Below the pieces are notes generated by a model, which did not search any database, was not told the DNA's origin, and saw nothing but the letters and a program-made list of their open reading frames with translations. From Mycolicibacterium neoaurum VKM Ac-1815D (GTDB lineage Bacteria; Actinomycetota; Actinomycetes; Mycobacteriales; Mycobacteriaceae), in contig NC_023036.2 in NCBI RefSeq assembly GCF_000317305.3, positions 1,364,001-1,428,000 on the forward strand: DNA of 64,000 nt, given 5' to 3'. This document shows, piece by piece, positions 55,389-63,910 of the stretch. The position numbers were made by a program, and so were the translations under genes. Positions within the stretch are counted from its first letter, which is position 1. Every line of letters starts with the position of its first letter.

Positions 55389-57167
55389 ATGTTCGGACTG
55401 CTGACCAATCTGCCCGGCCTCCTGCCTGACGCGGAGGATGTCCGCGACCTGATCCGCAAGGTCGACACGGCCCGCCACAACGGAGTTCCGCGCGGCTGTG
55501 TGCTCGAACTCGACCTCCAGCTCGCCCCGCCGGAGACCGTCGGGTTCGACCCATTGATGCTCATCAACCTGGGCGGCAAACCCCTGACACTGCGCCAGGC
55601 CGTCGCGGCCATCCACCGCGCCGCCGAGGATGACAGGGTCGCCGGGCTCATCGGCCGGATCCAACTGTCCGCCGCCCCGCCAGGACCGATCCAGGAGCTG
55701 CGCGATGCGGTCCTGGCCTTCACTGCGGCCAAGCCCACCCTGGCCTGGGCAGAGACCTACCCCGGCACGCTGTCGTACTACCTGGCCTCGGCGTTCGGTG
55801 AGGTGTGGATGCAGCCGTCGGGCACCGTCGGGCTGATCGGGTTCGCCACCAACGCGCTGTTCCTGCGCGACGCACTCGGCAAGGCCGGCGTCGAGGCGCA
55901 GTTCGTCGCGCGCGGCGAATACAAGTCGGCAGCAAACCTCTTCACGCAGGACAGTTACACCGACGCGCACCGCGAAGCCGATGAGGCGCTGATCGGCAGT
56001 CTGCACACGCAGGTCACTGCGGCAGTGGCCGACGCCCGTGGCCTGGAGGTCGCTGCGGTCGACGCGCTCGCCGACAGGGCGCCGCTGCTGCGGGCCGACG
56101 CCGTCACCGGCGGTCTGATCGACCGGATCGGCTTCCGGGATGAGGCCTATGCGCGGATCAGCGAGTTGGCTGGGGCGGCAGCGACGGCAGACGGACCGGA
56201 CACCGCGCCGCGGCTGTACCTGTCGCGCTATGCGCGCGCCACCTCTGCCAAGCCGGGACCGTCGATGCCCGGGCGCAAGAAGCCCACCATCGCGGTGGTC
56301 ACCTTGCACGGCCCGATCGTCAGCGGGCGCGGGGGACCGCAGGTGCTGCCGTTCGGCAACTCCAGTGCCGGCGGGGACACCATCGCGGCGGCGATTCGGG
56401 AAGCGGCCGCTGATGACGAGGTGTCCGCGATCGTGCTGCGTGTCGACAGCCCCGGTGGCTCGGTGACGGGCTCGGAGACGATATGGCGCGAGGTCGTGCG
56501 GGCGCGTGAGGCGGGTAAACCGGTGGTGGCCTCGATGGGTTCGGTGGCGGCCTCCGGTGGCTACTACGTCTCGATGGCGGCCGATGAGATCGTCGCGAAC
56601 GCGGGCACCATCACCGGGTCGATCGGCGTGGTGACCGGCAAGCTCGTCACGCGGGGGCTCAAGGACAAGCTGGGCGTCGGGTCGGACTCGGTGCGCACGA
56701 ACGCCAATGCCGACGCATGGTCGGCCGACGCGGCGTTCACGCCGCAACAGTATGCACAGGTGGAAGCCGAAGCAGACCTGTTCTACACGGACTTCGTCGA
56801 GCGGGTTGCCCAGGGCCGCAAGATGAGCGTCGATGCGGTCGACGCCGTGGCGCGCGGCCGGGTGTGGACCGGCGCCGACGCCAGAGAGCGGGGTCTGGTG
56901 GACACCCTCGGCGGGTTGCACACCGCGATCGACCGGGCCAAGGCGCGTGCCGGGTTCGATGCCGACGAGCAGGTGCGGGTGCTCACCTATCCGGGCTCAT
57001 CTGTGCTGGATATGTTGCGGCCCAAGCCTTCTTCGCAGCCTGTCGCCGCGACGCTGCCCCAGGCGGTCGGCGCGGTGCTGGGCCGGTCGGTGGTGGGCGC
57101 CTTCGACCAGGCCGAACGGGACCTGACCGGAGCGCATGCCCTCTGGTTGGGTGGTTACCGGTTCTGA
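55389..57167 (+). CDS. sppA: Signal peptide peptidase SppA, 67K type
   Basis: A 592-aa tandem-domain serine protease. The N-terminal half carries the catalytic Lys in 'FVARGEYKSAANLFTQDSYT' and the C-terminal half the nucleophile Ser in 'VASMGSVAASGGYYVSMAAD', with 'AIVLRVDSPGGSVTGSETIW' before it. That Ser/Lys dyad split over two halves is the E. coli-type long SppA. It cleaves remnant signal peptides at the membrane. No clear N-terminal membrane helix is visible, so association may be peripheral. The gene after rplO in M. tuberculosis is also sppA (Rv0724). Confidence 0.93.
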   Translation: MFGLLTNLPGLLPDAEDVRDLIRKVDTARHNGVPRGCVLELDLQLAPPETVGFDPLMLINLGGKPLTLRQAVAAIHRAAEDDRVAGLIGRIQLSAAPPGPIQELRDAVLAFTAAKPTLAWAETYPGTLSYYLASAFGEVWMQPSGTVGLIGFATNALFLRDALGKAGVEAQFVARGEYKSAANLFTQDSYTDAHREADEALIGSLHTQVTAAVADARGLEVAAVDALADRAPLLRADAVTGGLIDRIGFRDEAYARISELAGAAATADGPDTAPRLYLSRYARATSAKPGPSMPGRKKPTIAVVTLHGPIVSGRGGPQVLPFGNSSAGGDTIAAAIREAAADDEVSAIVLRVDSPGGSVTGSETIWREVVRAREAGKPVVASMGSVAASGGYYVSMAADEIVANAGTITGSIGVVTGKLVTRGLKDKLGVGSDSVRTNANADAWSADAAFTPQQYAQVEAEADLFYTDFVERVAQGRKMSVDAVDAVARGRVWTGADARERGLVDTLGGLHTAIDRAKARAGFDADEQVRVLTYPGSSVLDMLRPKPSSQPVAATLPQAVGAVLGRSVVGAFDQAERDLTGAHALWLGGYRF

Positions 57168-57168
57168 T

Positions 57169-57182
57169 CGGTAGGCCTACCG
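57169..57182. promoter_or_regulatory. 14-base palindrome upstream of the response regulator gene
   Basis: CGGTAGGCCTACCG is a perfect 14-base palindrome starting 2 bases after the sppA stop and 69 bases before the response regulator ATG. It may be an operator or a short hairpin. A regulator is not identified. Confidence 0.4.
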
Positions 57183-57250
57183 GCTGAAGACCCGAAGGGA
57201 ATGGGTCTATCGTTATCGCGGCGGAACCGGTCGGGCGAAAGGCGGACTCC

Positions 57251-57889
57251 ATGAGCAGTTCGCCGGTGACATTGGCGATCGTCAACGATTACGAGTTGAT
57301 CGTCGCGGGCCTTGCCGCGTTGTTGCAGCCCTATGCCGACCGCGTGCGCATCGTCGAACTCGACTCCCGCACCGAGGTACAGATCCCCGTCGACGTGATC
57401 ATCTGGGACACCTTCGCCGCAGCGCAGGGTGACCGCACCGACGTCACCGATCTGGTGGGCAACAACCACATCGGCCGGGTGGTCGTCTATTCCTGGAACA
57501 TCGACCAGTTGCTGATAGACCGCTCGCTGGCCGGCGGTGTGCACGGCTACCTGGCGAAATCCCTACCGGTGGAACGGCTCGTCAGCTGCCTGGAACGCAT
57601 CCACGCCGGGGAGACCATCGTCGAGCGCGGTGACGGCAGCATGTCCATGCCGATGGCGTGGCCGGGGCGGGACGTGGGTCTGTCCGCCAGGGAAGCCGAG
57701 GTGCTGGCGCTGATCACGCAGGGTCGCACCAACAACGAGATCGCCGAGCGGTGTTACCTGTCGATCAACACCGTGAAATCCATCGTCCGATCCACCTACC
57801 GCAAACTGGGCGTGACCCGTCGGTCGCAGGCCGTCGCGTGGGGGATGACACATGATTTCCAGCCCGATGTGGTCCGGATCCACCCCTAG
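57251..57889 (+). CDS. NarL/LuxR-family response regulator, orphan
   Basis: A 212-aa response regulator. The receiver domain (about residues 6-120) has an Asp near the first strand ('LAIVNDYELIVAGL'), the likely phospho-acceptor Asp in 'VDVIIWDTFAA', and the Lys in 'GYLAKSLPVERL'. The C-terminal LuxR helix-turn-helix is 'LSAREAEVLALITQGRTNNE' with 'IAERCYLSINTVKSIVRSTY'. No histidine kinase gene is nearby. GGCGGA precedes the ATG. A 14-base palindrome overlaps its own stop codon and precedes the following operon, which suggests direct control of that operon. Confidence 0.88.
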   Translation: MSSSPVTLAIVNDYELIVAGLAALLQPYADRVRIVELDSRTEVQIPVDVIIWDTFAAAQGDRTDVTDLVGNNHIGRVVVYSWNIDQLLIDRSLAGGVHGYLAKSLPVERLVSCLERIHAGETIVERGDGSMSMPMAWPGRDVGLSAREAEVLALITQGRTNNEIAERCYLSINTVKSIVRSTYRKLGVTRRSQAVAWGMTHDFQPDVVRIHP

Positions 57890-57894
57890 GGGTG
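57881..57894. promoter_or_regulatory. Perfect palindrome, candidate NarL-type operator
   Basis: CACCCCTAGGGGTG is a perfect 14-base palindrome spanning the response regulator stop (TAG 57887-57889) and lying 38 bases upstream of the next gene. NarL-family regulators often bind heptamers of the form TACCYMT in inverted pairs, which this site approximates. A second short dyad, GGGCGG-T-CCGCCC, is at 57904-57916. Confidence 0.5.
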
Positions 57895-57931
57895 TAGTCC
57901 GCAGGGCGGTCCGCCCCGTTCAATCGACTCA

Positions 57932-58927
57932 GTGCATCAGCTTGTCGACGAAAAACTGAGAACGCGCCTGTCGGTCCCCACCGATGGGCCGGTCGACGTG
58001 TCCGCCGCGCTGGGGATCGCCACGGAGCTGTCCGGGCACCGCCCCGGTGACGGACACACGCTGGACTATCTGCGGGTGCTGGTGACCCTCGGCGTGGTCG
58101 ACGCGTCATTGGCCCGCATCGTGGAACCGCATCTGGACGCACGCGCCATCCTGCACCAGGCGGGTGTGCCCGCTGAGGAGGGTTCCACCTGGGGCGTATA
58201 CGCCGCCGGCGCGCGAGGTTTCGGGCTCACCGCCCACCGTGGCGCGCAGGGGTGGGTGCTCAGCGGAACGAAAGCGTGGTGCTCGCTGGCCGGCCGGCTG
58301 TCGCACGCCGTGGTCACCGCGGAGGTCCCGGGCGCCGGCCAGCAGGCATTCGCGGTGCGCTTGGACCCGCGACACGTCGAAGTGCTTCCGACGCAGTGGG
58401 TTTCTCGTGGTCTGGTGGCCATCCCGAGTGGGCCGATCGCCGTGAACGACCTTCCTGCGACACCGCTCGGCGGTCCGGGATGGTATCTGGACCGACCGGG
58501 GTTCGGTTGGGGTGGAATCGGTGTCGCGGCAGTATGGTTCGGCATCGCGCTCGGCGTGCGGGAGCGGGTGCAACGGCATGTCGAGGAACACCACGCCTCG
58601 CCGATCGCGCTCTCCCAGCTGGGCAGCATCGACGAAGAGATGTTCGCCGCACAGGCCTGCCTACTGCACGCCGCGGCGGCCATCGACGATGCGACCGGCT
58701 CGGCGGCGCTGCTGGCCCAGCGAGTCCGGGCAGTCGTGGCACGAACATGTGAGAACACCGTGCGCGATGCCGGATACGTGCTCGGACCGGGCCCGTTGGT
58801 CGGCGAGGAGTCCTACGCCCGGCGCGTCGCCGACCTGACCGTCTACCTGCGTCAGCACCACGGGCCGCGCGATCTTGCCTATCTCGGTGAACTCGTGGTG
58901 GCGGCGGGGCAGGCCCGCCGTGGTTGA
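57932..58927 (+). CDS. Acyl-CoA dehydrogenase-like flavoprotein
   Basis: A 331-aa protein of the acyl-CoA dehydrogenase fold, shorter than the usual 380 residues. The middle beta domain is visible ('FGLTAHRGAQGWVLSGTKAW' and 'SHAVVTAEVPGAGQQAFAVR'), and the C-terminal helical domain includes 'CENTVRDAGYVLGPGPLVGE'. The N-terminal helical domain is trimmed. Residues for FAD contact are partly recognisable, but the catalytic Glu cannot be placed with confidence. It may desaturate or oxidise a carrier- or CoA-bound intermediate. GTG 57932 is the likely start. It is the first gene of an operon in which every junction overlaps. Confidence 0.75.
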   Translation: MHQLVDEKLRTRLSVPTDGPVDVSAALGIATELSGHRPGDGHTLDYLRVLVTLGVVDASLARIVEPHLDARAILHQAGVPAEEGSTWGVYAAGARGFGLTAHRGAQGWVLSGTKAWCSLAGRLSHAVVTAEVPGAGQQAFAVRLDPRHVEVLPTQWVSRGLVAIPSGPIAVNDLPATPLGGPGWYLDRPGFGWGGIGVAAVWFGIALGVRERVQRHVEEHHASPIALSQLGSIDEEMFAAQACLLHAAAAIDDATGSAALLAQRVRAVVARTCENTVRDAGYVLGPGPLVGEESYARRVADLTVYLRQHHGPRDLAYLGELVVAAGQARRG

Positions 58928-60278
58928 GGCCCGCCCGTTCACCCATCGGGAGGCAGGTACCGACGAGCCGACCTGGCTACTGGCCGCCGGCTGGGACGAT
59001 GTTGCGCGACTGGATCTCGACACGCTCACCCGCCGCTGTGCCCGGGTCGTCGTGCTGGCACCGCATCCCGACGACGAGACGCTGGCGCTGGGGGCGACGC
59101 TGGCCGACCTGGGCGCCGAGGATGTCGAGGTCATCGTTGTTTTCGCGACCCACGGCGGTCGGGGTCCGGGGTCGACGCCGCGACGCATCGAGGCCGAGCG
59201 CGCCATGGCCACGCTGGGCGCACACGTGCAGGCCGTGTGGTGGGATCTGCCCGACGGTGGTCTACCCGCCGCAGAACAGGAGCTGGCCCGTCGGCTGGCC
59301 GAGCTGGTCGACTCGCACACCGTGCTGCTCGCCCCAGCCGAATGCGACGGGCACTCCGATCACGATGCTGCCGCCCGCGCGGCCGAGGCGGTAGCCCGGG
59401 CTTGCTCGGCCACCCTGCTGAACTACCCGGTCTGGTTGTGGCACTGGGCCACGCCGGAGGACCTGCAGTGGAGTCGGGTGCGCACGCTGTCGCCCACACT
59501 CGCCGGCCTGCGGGCCAAGGAGTCGGCCATCGGCTGCTACACAAGCCAATTGGATGCATCCGAAGATGCGCCGATCGTCGGACCCTCCATGCTGCGCCGT
59601 GCCCATCGGGCGTTCGAGACGGTGCTGCTGCCGGCAGACCCCGATCTCGCACGTCGGGTGGCCGGTCACGTCATCGGTCCTCGCGCCCGAGATGATGTGG
59701 CCGAGCCGTTCGATGCCATGCTCACCGGGACCGAGGATCCCTGGCATCTGGATGATTTCGTCTATGAGCGACGCCGACTGGGCTTGGTGCTGGCCTGCCT
59801 CGGCAGGGAGCGCTACCAGCGTGTGTTGGAGATCGGATGCGCGACGGGACAGCTGTCGGAGGAACTGATCGGGCGCGCCGACACCGTGGTGGCACTCGAC
59901 GCCAGTGCGCGCGCCCTCCAGGTGGCCCGCCAGAAAACCGATGCCGTGCGCTGGATCTGCGGCGCGGTCCCGGCGGACCTTCCGAACGAACGCTTCGATG
60001 CGATCATCCTTTCCGAGGTCGGATACTTCCTCGACGGACCGGAACTGGTCGCCACGCTGCGGGCCGCTCGGCGGCGGCTCACCGTCCGTGGTGAGATCGT
60101 GTTGGCACACTGGCGTGGACCCACCCGTGGTATCCCGCTCGACGGTCGGGCAGTGCACCGGCAAGCGGCCGCGCTGATGGATCTTCCCCTGCGCGCACGC
60201 TACGAGGACGTCGACCTGATCGTCGAAGTCTGGGGTGAACCGGTGTCGGTGTACCGGGAGTACCGCGGCGCATCATGA
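58920..60278 (+). CDS. PIG-L deacetylase / SAM methyltransferase fusion
   Basis: A 452-aa bifunctional protein. The N-terminal PIG-L (LmbE) domain has the zinc motif 'VLAPHPDDETLALGATLADL' and the distal 'ECDGHSDHDAAARA' (His ligand). From about residue 290 a class I methyltransferase follows, with 'RVLEIGCATGQLSEELIGRA' (motif I) and 'ERFDAIILSEVGYFL'. PIG-L domains typically N-deacetylate GlcNAc-type substrates, so a deacetylated and methylated amino sugar is a reasonable guess. GTG 58920 overlaps the upstream gene by 8 bases and avoids the longer frame beginning at 58875. The stop overlaps the next ATG (ATGA). Confidence 0.85.
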   Translation: MVEARPFTHREAGTDEPTWLLAAGWDDVARLDLDTLTRRCARVVVLAPHPDDETLALGATLADLGAEDVEVIVVFATHGGRGPGSTPRRIEAERAMATLGAHVQAVWWDLPDGGLPAAEQELARRLAELVDSHTVLLAPAECDGHSDHDAAARAAEAVARACSATLLNYPVWLWHWATPEDLQWSRVRTLSPTLAGLRAKESAIGCYTSQLDASEDAPIVGPSMLRRAHRAFETVLLPADPDLARRVAGHVIGPRARDDVAEPFDAMLTGTEDPWHLDDFVYERRRLGLVLACLGRERYQRVLEIGCATGQLSEELIGRADTVVALDASARALQVARQKTDAVRWICGAVPADLPNERFDAIILSEVGYFLDGPELVATLRAARRRLTVRGEIVLAHWRGPTRGIPLDGRAVHRQAAALMDLPLRARYEDVDLIVEVWGEPVSVYREYRGAS

Positions 60279-60991
60279 CCGTCATCCGCCATGTCGAGGT
60301 GGTGATACCCGCCCGAAACGAGCAGCAGCACATCACCGATTGCCTGCACAGCATCGTGCGCGCCGGTGCGATTCTCGGTGCCGAGATTCCGGGGACCACG
60401 TGGTCGATCACGGTCGTGCTCGACTGTTGCACCGATGACACCGGACCGCTGGCCGCGCGATTCGGTGTTCAGCTGTTGAGCACCGATACCTGTGTGGTCG
60501 GTACGGCGCGGAGGGTGGGTACCGCGGCGGCGATCAACCGCGCCGTCGGCCGCGGGTGTGATCTCGACACGATCTGGGTCGCCTGCACCGATGCCGACAC
60601 CGTGGTGCCCGAACACTGGCTGACGCGTCAGCTCACCATGGCCGGCGAAGGCATCGACGCGGTCATCGGGACGGCCGTTCCGGCCGGGCTTGGGCCGGAC
60701 ATGTACCGCCGCTGGGTGCGTCGCCACGACTTGACCGAAGGCCACCCTCATGTGCATGGCGCCAACCTCGGATTTCGCGCCGACATCTATCTGCGCGCAG
60801 GCGGATTCCCCGAATGCACGACCGGGGAGGACGTGAAACTGGTGCAGCGTATTCGTGCGATCACCCCGCGATGGGTGGCGACCCATCGCACCAGCGTGCG
60901 CACCTCCGGCCGCATCGACTCACGCGTCGAGGGTGGCTACGCCTCATTCCTGGCTGAACTGGATGCCGAACTGGGGGAGGAGGTGATCTGA
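60275..60991 (+). CDS. Family-2 glycosyltransferase
   Basis: A 238-aa GT-A enzyme. 'VEVVIPARNEQQHITDCLHS' is the nucleotide-sugar binding start, 'VVLDCCTDDTG' and the DxD-type 'WVACTDADTVVPEHWL' follow, and 'GEDVKLVQRIRA' carries the catalytic-base region (E-D). No membrane helix is present, so it is a soluble or peripheral transferase. The ATGA overlap with the PIG-L/methyltransferase gene and the TGATG overlap with the next gene show strict coupling. Donor and acceptor are unknown. Confidence 0.86.
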   Translation: MTVIRHVEVVIPARNEQQHITDCLHSIVRAGAILGAEIPGTTWSITVVLDCCTDDTGPLAARFGVQLLSTDTCVVGTARRVGTAAAINRAVGRGCDLDTIWVACTDADTVVPEHWLTRQLTMAGEGIDAVIGTAVPAGLGPDMYRRWVRRHDLTEGHPHVHGANLGFRADIYLRAGGFPECTTGEDVKLVQRIRAITPRWVATHRTSVRTSGRIDSRVEGGYASFLAELDAELGEEVI

Positions 60992-62109
60992 TGCGCATCG
61001 CCGTCATCGGCCCGTCGCGTAACCCTGTCTCCGCGCCCTATGCCGGTGGCCAGGAGCGCTTCACCGCGATCCTGGCCGGCGGTCTGCGGGCTCGTGGTCA
61101 CCGGGTCGAGTTGTGGGCCCGCGCCGGTACCGACCGACTGCTGGCCGACCGGGTTCATGTCATGCCCGACAGGCCGGACCTGTCGGTCGTGGCGTCGCAG
61201 GATCCGAACCTGCCGGAGCCTGGCTTTCTCGACGACCAGGTCGCCTATCTGGCCGTGATGCGAGATCTGCTGGGCAGGAACGATATCGATATCGTGTTGA
61301 ATCAGAGCCTGCATCAGTTGCCGTTGGCGCTCACGCCCGCACTGCCGGTGCCGGTGGTCACCACATTGCACACCCCGCCCTTTCCGTGGATGGAGATCGG
61401 CGCCTGGTTGGCCGGCCCGGACGCGCACATGGTGGCCGTCAGCGCGGCGCTGCGTGCGCAGTGGGAGACCCTGACTCGGGTGGAGGTGATCCCCAATGGC
61501 GCCGATTCGCAGGCCTTCCCGGCCGGTCCCGGCGGCGACAGCCTGGCCTGGGCCGGCCGCCTCACCCCGGAGAAGGGTGCCGATATCGCCATTGCCGCGG
61601 CGCGGGCAGCCGGCCTACCGTTGCGGCTGGCCGGACCCGTCGCAGATCCCCGATGGTTCGCCGAGGTCATCAGGCCGATGCTCGGCGGTCAGGTCGAATA
61701 CCTTGGGCAACTAGATGATTCGGAGCTCGCGCAGATGTACGGTGCCAGTCTGGCAACGCTGGTGACGCCATGCTGGGAGGAGCCGTTCTGCCTGGTGGCC
61801 GCCGAATCCCAGATGTGCGGGACGCCGGTGGCCGGTGTGCGTCGAGGTGGTCTGGCCGAGGTCGTCAGTGGTGTCGGTGGCGTGCTGGTCGACCCGGGCG
61901 CGGGGGTGGTCGATCGGCTCGCGACAGCGGTCACCTCGATGGGTGCAGTCGACCGGCGCGCGGTGGCCGAGTCGGCGCGGGAACGTCTCGACTGCGCGCG
62001 CACCGTGGACAGCTACGAGCAGTTGCTCTGCGCAGCAATCCGATCCAACACAGTGGAGGTGTCAGCTATGCGTTACACAGATGCATCTGTCGGAGGTCCG
62101 GATGGTTAG
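60991..62109 (+). CDS. Family-4 (GT-B) glycosyltransferase
   Basis: A 372-aa GT-B enzyme. The N-terminal domain begins 'MRIAVIGPSRNPVSAPYAGG', and the C-terminal donor domain has 'SLAWAGRLTPEKGADIAIAA' and the characteristic 'TPCWEEPFCLVAAESQMCGT' (E-x7-E-type motif) with 'PVAGVRRGGLAEVVSG'. It would add a second sugar to the product of the operon. TGATG joins it to the GT2 gene, and its 3' end overlaps the STAS gene by 8 bases. Confidence 0.87.
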   Translation: MRIAVIGPSRNPVSAPYAGGQERFTAILAGGLRARGHRVELWARAGTDRLLADRVHVMPDRPDLSVVASQDPNLPEPGFLDDQVAYLAVMRDLLGRNDIDIVLNQSLHQLPLALTPALPVPVVTTLHTPPFPWMEIGAWLAGPDAHMVAVSAALRAQWETLTRVEVIPNGADSQAFPAGPGGDSLAWAGRLTPEKGADIAIAAARAAGLPLRLAGPVADPRWFAEVIRPMLGGQVEYLGQLDDSELAQMYGASLATLVTPCWEEPFCLVAAESQMCGTPVAGVRRGGLAEVVSGVGGVLVDPGAGVVDRLATAVTSMGAVDRRAVAESARERLDCARTVDSYEQLLCAAIRSNTVEVSAMRYTDASVGGPDG

Positions 62110-62464
62110 CGGATCCCACTGCGATATCGGGAAGCGGCAGGTCGGCACCGTCACGGTGGTGGCAGTCGCCGGGACCGTGGACTCGGTGACTGCTCCGCAG
62201 CTGGCGGCGGCCATCGCCGACGCCGCGGCCGCGTCTCCGCACGCGGTGGTCGTCGACCTGGGCGGCGTGGATTTTCTCTCCTCGGCGGGGATGGGCGTGT
62301 TGATGGCCGCCCACGCCGATATCACCCCGGCAGCCCGCTTCGCCGTGGTCGCCGACGGACCGGCCACCAGCCGGCCGCTCAGGCTCGTCGGTATCGCCGA
62401 CGTCGTGGGCCTCTTCGCCACTCTGGATGAGGCGCTCGGCGCGGTCAGCGGAGGTGATGTTTAG
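62102..62464 (+). CDS. STAS-domain protein (anti-sigma-factor antagonist type)
   Basis: A 120-aa single STAS domain. The conserved phosphorylation loop is 'VDLGGVDFLSSAGMGVLMAA', with Ser before Ala-Gly-Met as in SpoIIAA/RsbV proteins. Such proteins bind anti-sigma kinases in partner switching. ATG 62102 overlaps the GT4 gene by 8 bases, so a regulatory protein is produced together with the biosynthetic enzymes. No kinase or sigma gene is nearby. Confidence 0.84.
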   Translation: MVSGSHCDIGKRQVGTVTVVAVAGTVDSVTAPQLAAAIADAAAASPHAVVVDLGGVDFLSSAGMGVLMAAHADITPAARFAVVADGPATSRPLRLVGIADVVGLFATLDEALGAVSGGDV

Positions 62465-62542
62465 CGCCCCGAAGTGTCGGGCACAGGCCTAGGGACGCGG
62501 GGGCGCCGGGCCCGTGCGTCCGACGAAGGGGTGATTTCACCA

Positions 62543-63910
62543 GTGGACACGTCCACCGCCGCTACCGACCCGTCGCCAGGGGAAGTCAGGCGCGCAGTGG
62601 CCGCCTCAGCCATCGGAAATGCCACCGAGTGGTTCGATTACGGTATCTACGCCTTTGGCGTCACCTATATTTCGATGGCGATCTTTCCCGGGGACACCCA
62701 GCAGGCCACCCTCCTGGCGCTGATGACCTTCGCGGTGTCGTTCCTGGTTCGTCCGCTGGGCGGCTTCGTCTGGGGGCCGCTGGGTGACCGGATCGGGCGC
62801 AAACATGTTCTGGCGCTGACGATTCTGCTGATGGCAGGCGCCACCCTTGGTGTCGGCCTCGTCCCGTCTTACGCTGCGATCGGGATGTGGGCCCCGGTGC
62901 TGTTGGTGTTCCTGCGGATGGTGCAGGGTTTCTCGACCGGCGGCGAGTACGGCGGGGCGGCGACCTTCATGGCCGAGTATGCGCCGTCGCGTCGACGCGG
63001 GTATTTCGGCAGCTATCTCGAATTCGGGACGCTTGCCGGGTTTTCGTTGGGAGCATCGCTGATGCTCGGCTGCTCGTTGGTGCTCAGTGAGGATCAGATG
63101 AGCGCATGGGGGTGGCGGCTGCCTTTCCTGGTCGCGGCACCGCTCGGCCTGATCGGGGTGTATCTGCGCTCGCGCCTCGACGAGACACCGGTGTTCAAAC
63201 AGGCGGCCGAATCCGACGACACGGCCGCCGATACCACGACTCAGTTTCGGGAACTGATCTCCGACTACTGGCGACCCATTGTGCGTCTCGGCGCGCTGGT
63301 GGTGGCGTTGAATGTCGTCAACTACACGCTGTTGACCTATATGCCAACGTATCTGGAAGGCACGATCGGTCTGTCGAAGGATGTGTCGCTGGTGGTTCCC
63401 ATCATCGGGATGGTGTCGATGATGGTTTTCCTACCGCTTGCCGGCATGCTCTCCGACCGATGGGGCCGCAAGCCACTATGGTGGTTCTCGCTCGCCGGGT
63501 TGTTCGTGGCCGGGGTGCCGATGTTCATGTTGATGGGCACCGGTCCGGTCGGAGCTATCATCGGATTCGCAGTGCTCGGTCTGCTGTATGTGCCACAGCT
63601 GGCCACGATTTCGGCCACCTTCCCGGCGATGTTCCCGACCCGGGTACGGTTCGCCGGCTTCGCCATCGCCTACAACGTGTCGACGTCGATCTTCGGCGGA
63701 ACGGCGCCCGCGGTCAACGAGTGGCTCATCGGTGCGACCGGCACCAACCTCGTCCCGGCGTTCTACATGATGGCGGCGTGTGCGATCGGTGCGGCCGCCT
63801 TGGCGGGGATGCCCGAAACCGCGCGGTGCCCCATCGACGGCAGCCAGACTCCCGGGACCGCGGCGGCACCGGCGCCGCTGGACTACCAGGTCAGCTCAAC
63901 CGCCCGCTGA
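62543..63910 (+). CDS. MHS-family MFS transporter (ProP-like)
   Basis: A 455-aa, 12-helix permease of the metabolite:proton symporter subfamily. The diagnostic start 'ASAIGNATEWFDYGIYAFGV' is followed by 'LGDRIGRKHVLALTILLMAG' (motif A), 'RMVQGFSTGGEYGGAATFMA' and 'LEFGTLAGFSLGASLMLGCS'. Family members import osmolytes, alpha-ketoglutarate, shikimate or similar compounds; the substrate is not clear. GTG 62543 is a plausible start, with GTG 62531 and ATG 62474 as alternatives. It lies 78 bases after the STAS gene and is possibly separate from that operon. Confidence 0.88.
   Translation: MDTSTAATDPSPGEVRRAVAASAIGNATEWFDYGIYAFGVTYISMAIFPGDTQQATLLALMTFAVSFLVRPLGGFVWGPLGDRIGRKHVLALTILLMAGATLGVGLVPSYAAIGMWAPVLLVFLRMVQGFSTGGEYGGAATFMAEYAPSRRRGYFGSYLEFGTLAGFSLGASLMLGCSLVLSEDQMSAWGWRLPFLVAAPLGLIGVYLRSRLDETPVFKQAAESDDTAADTTTQFRELISDYWRPIVRLGALVVALNVVNYTLLTYMPTYLEGTIGLSKDVSLVVPIIGMVSMMVFLPLAGMLSDRWGRKPLWWFSLAGLFVAGVPMFMLMGTGPVGAIIGFAVLGLLYVPQLATISATFPAMFPTRVRFAGFAIAYNVSTSIFGGTAPAVNEWLIGATGTNLVPAFYMMAACAIGAAALAGMPETARCPIDGSQTPGTAAAPAPLDYQVSSTAR

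Noticed and set aside
54666..56921. 751-codon minus-strand open frame covering rplO and sppA
   Set aside because: Antisense shadow of rplO and sppA; it also translates the intergenic repeat into a fake tandem peptide, so it is not evidence of a repeat protein.
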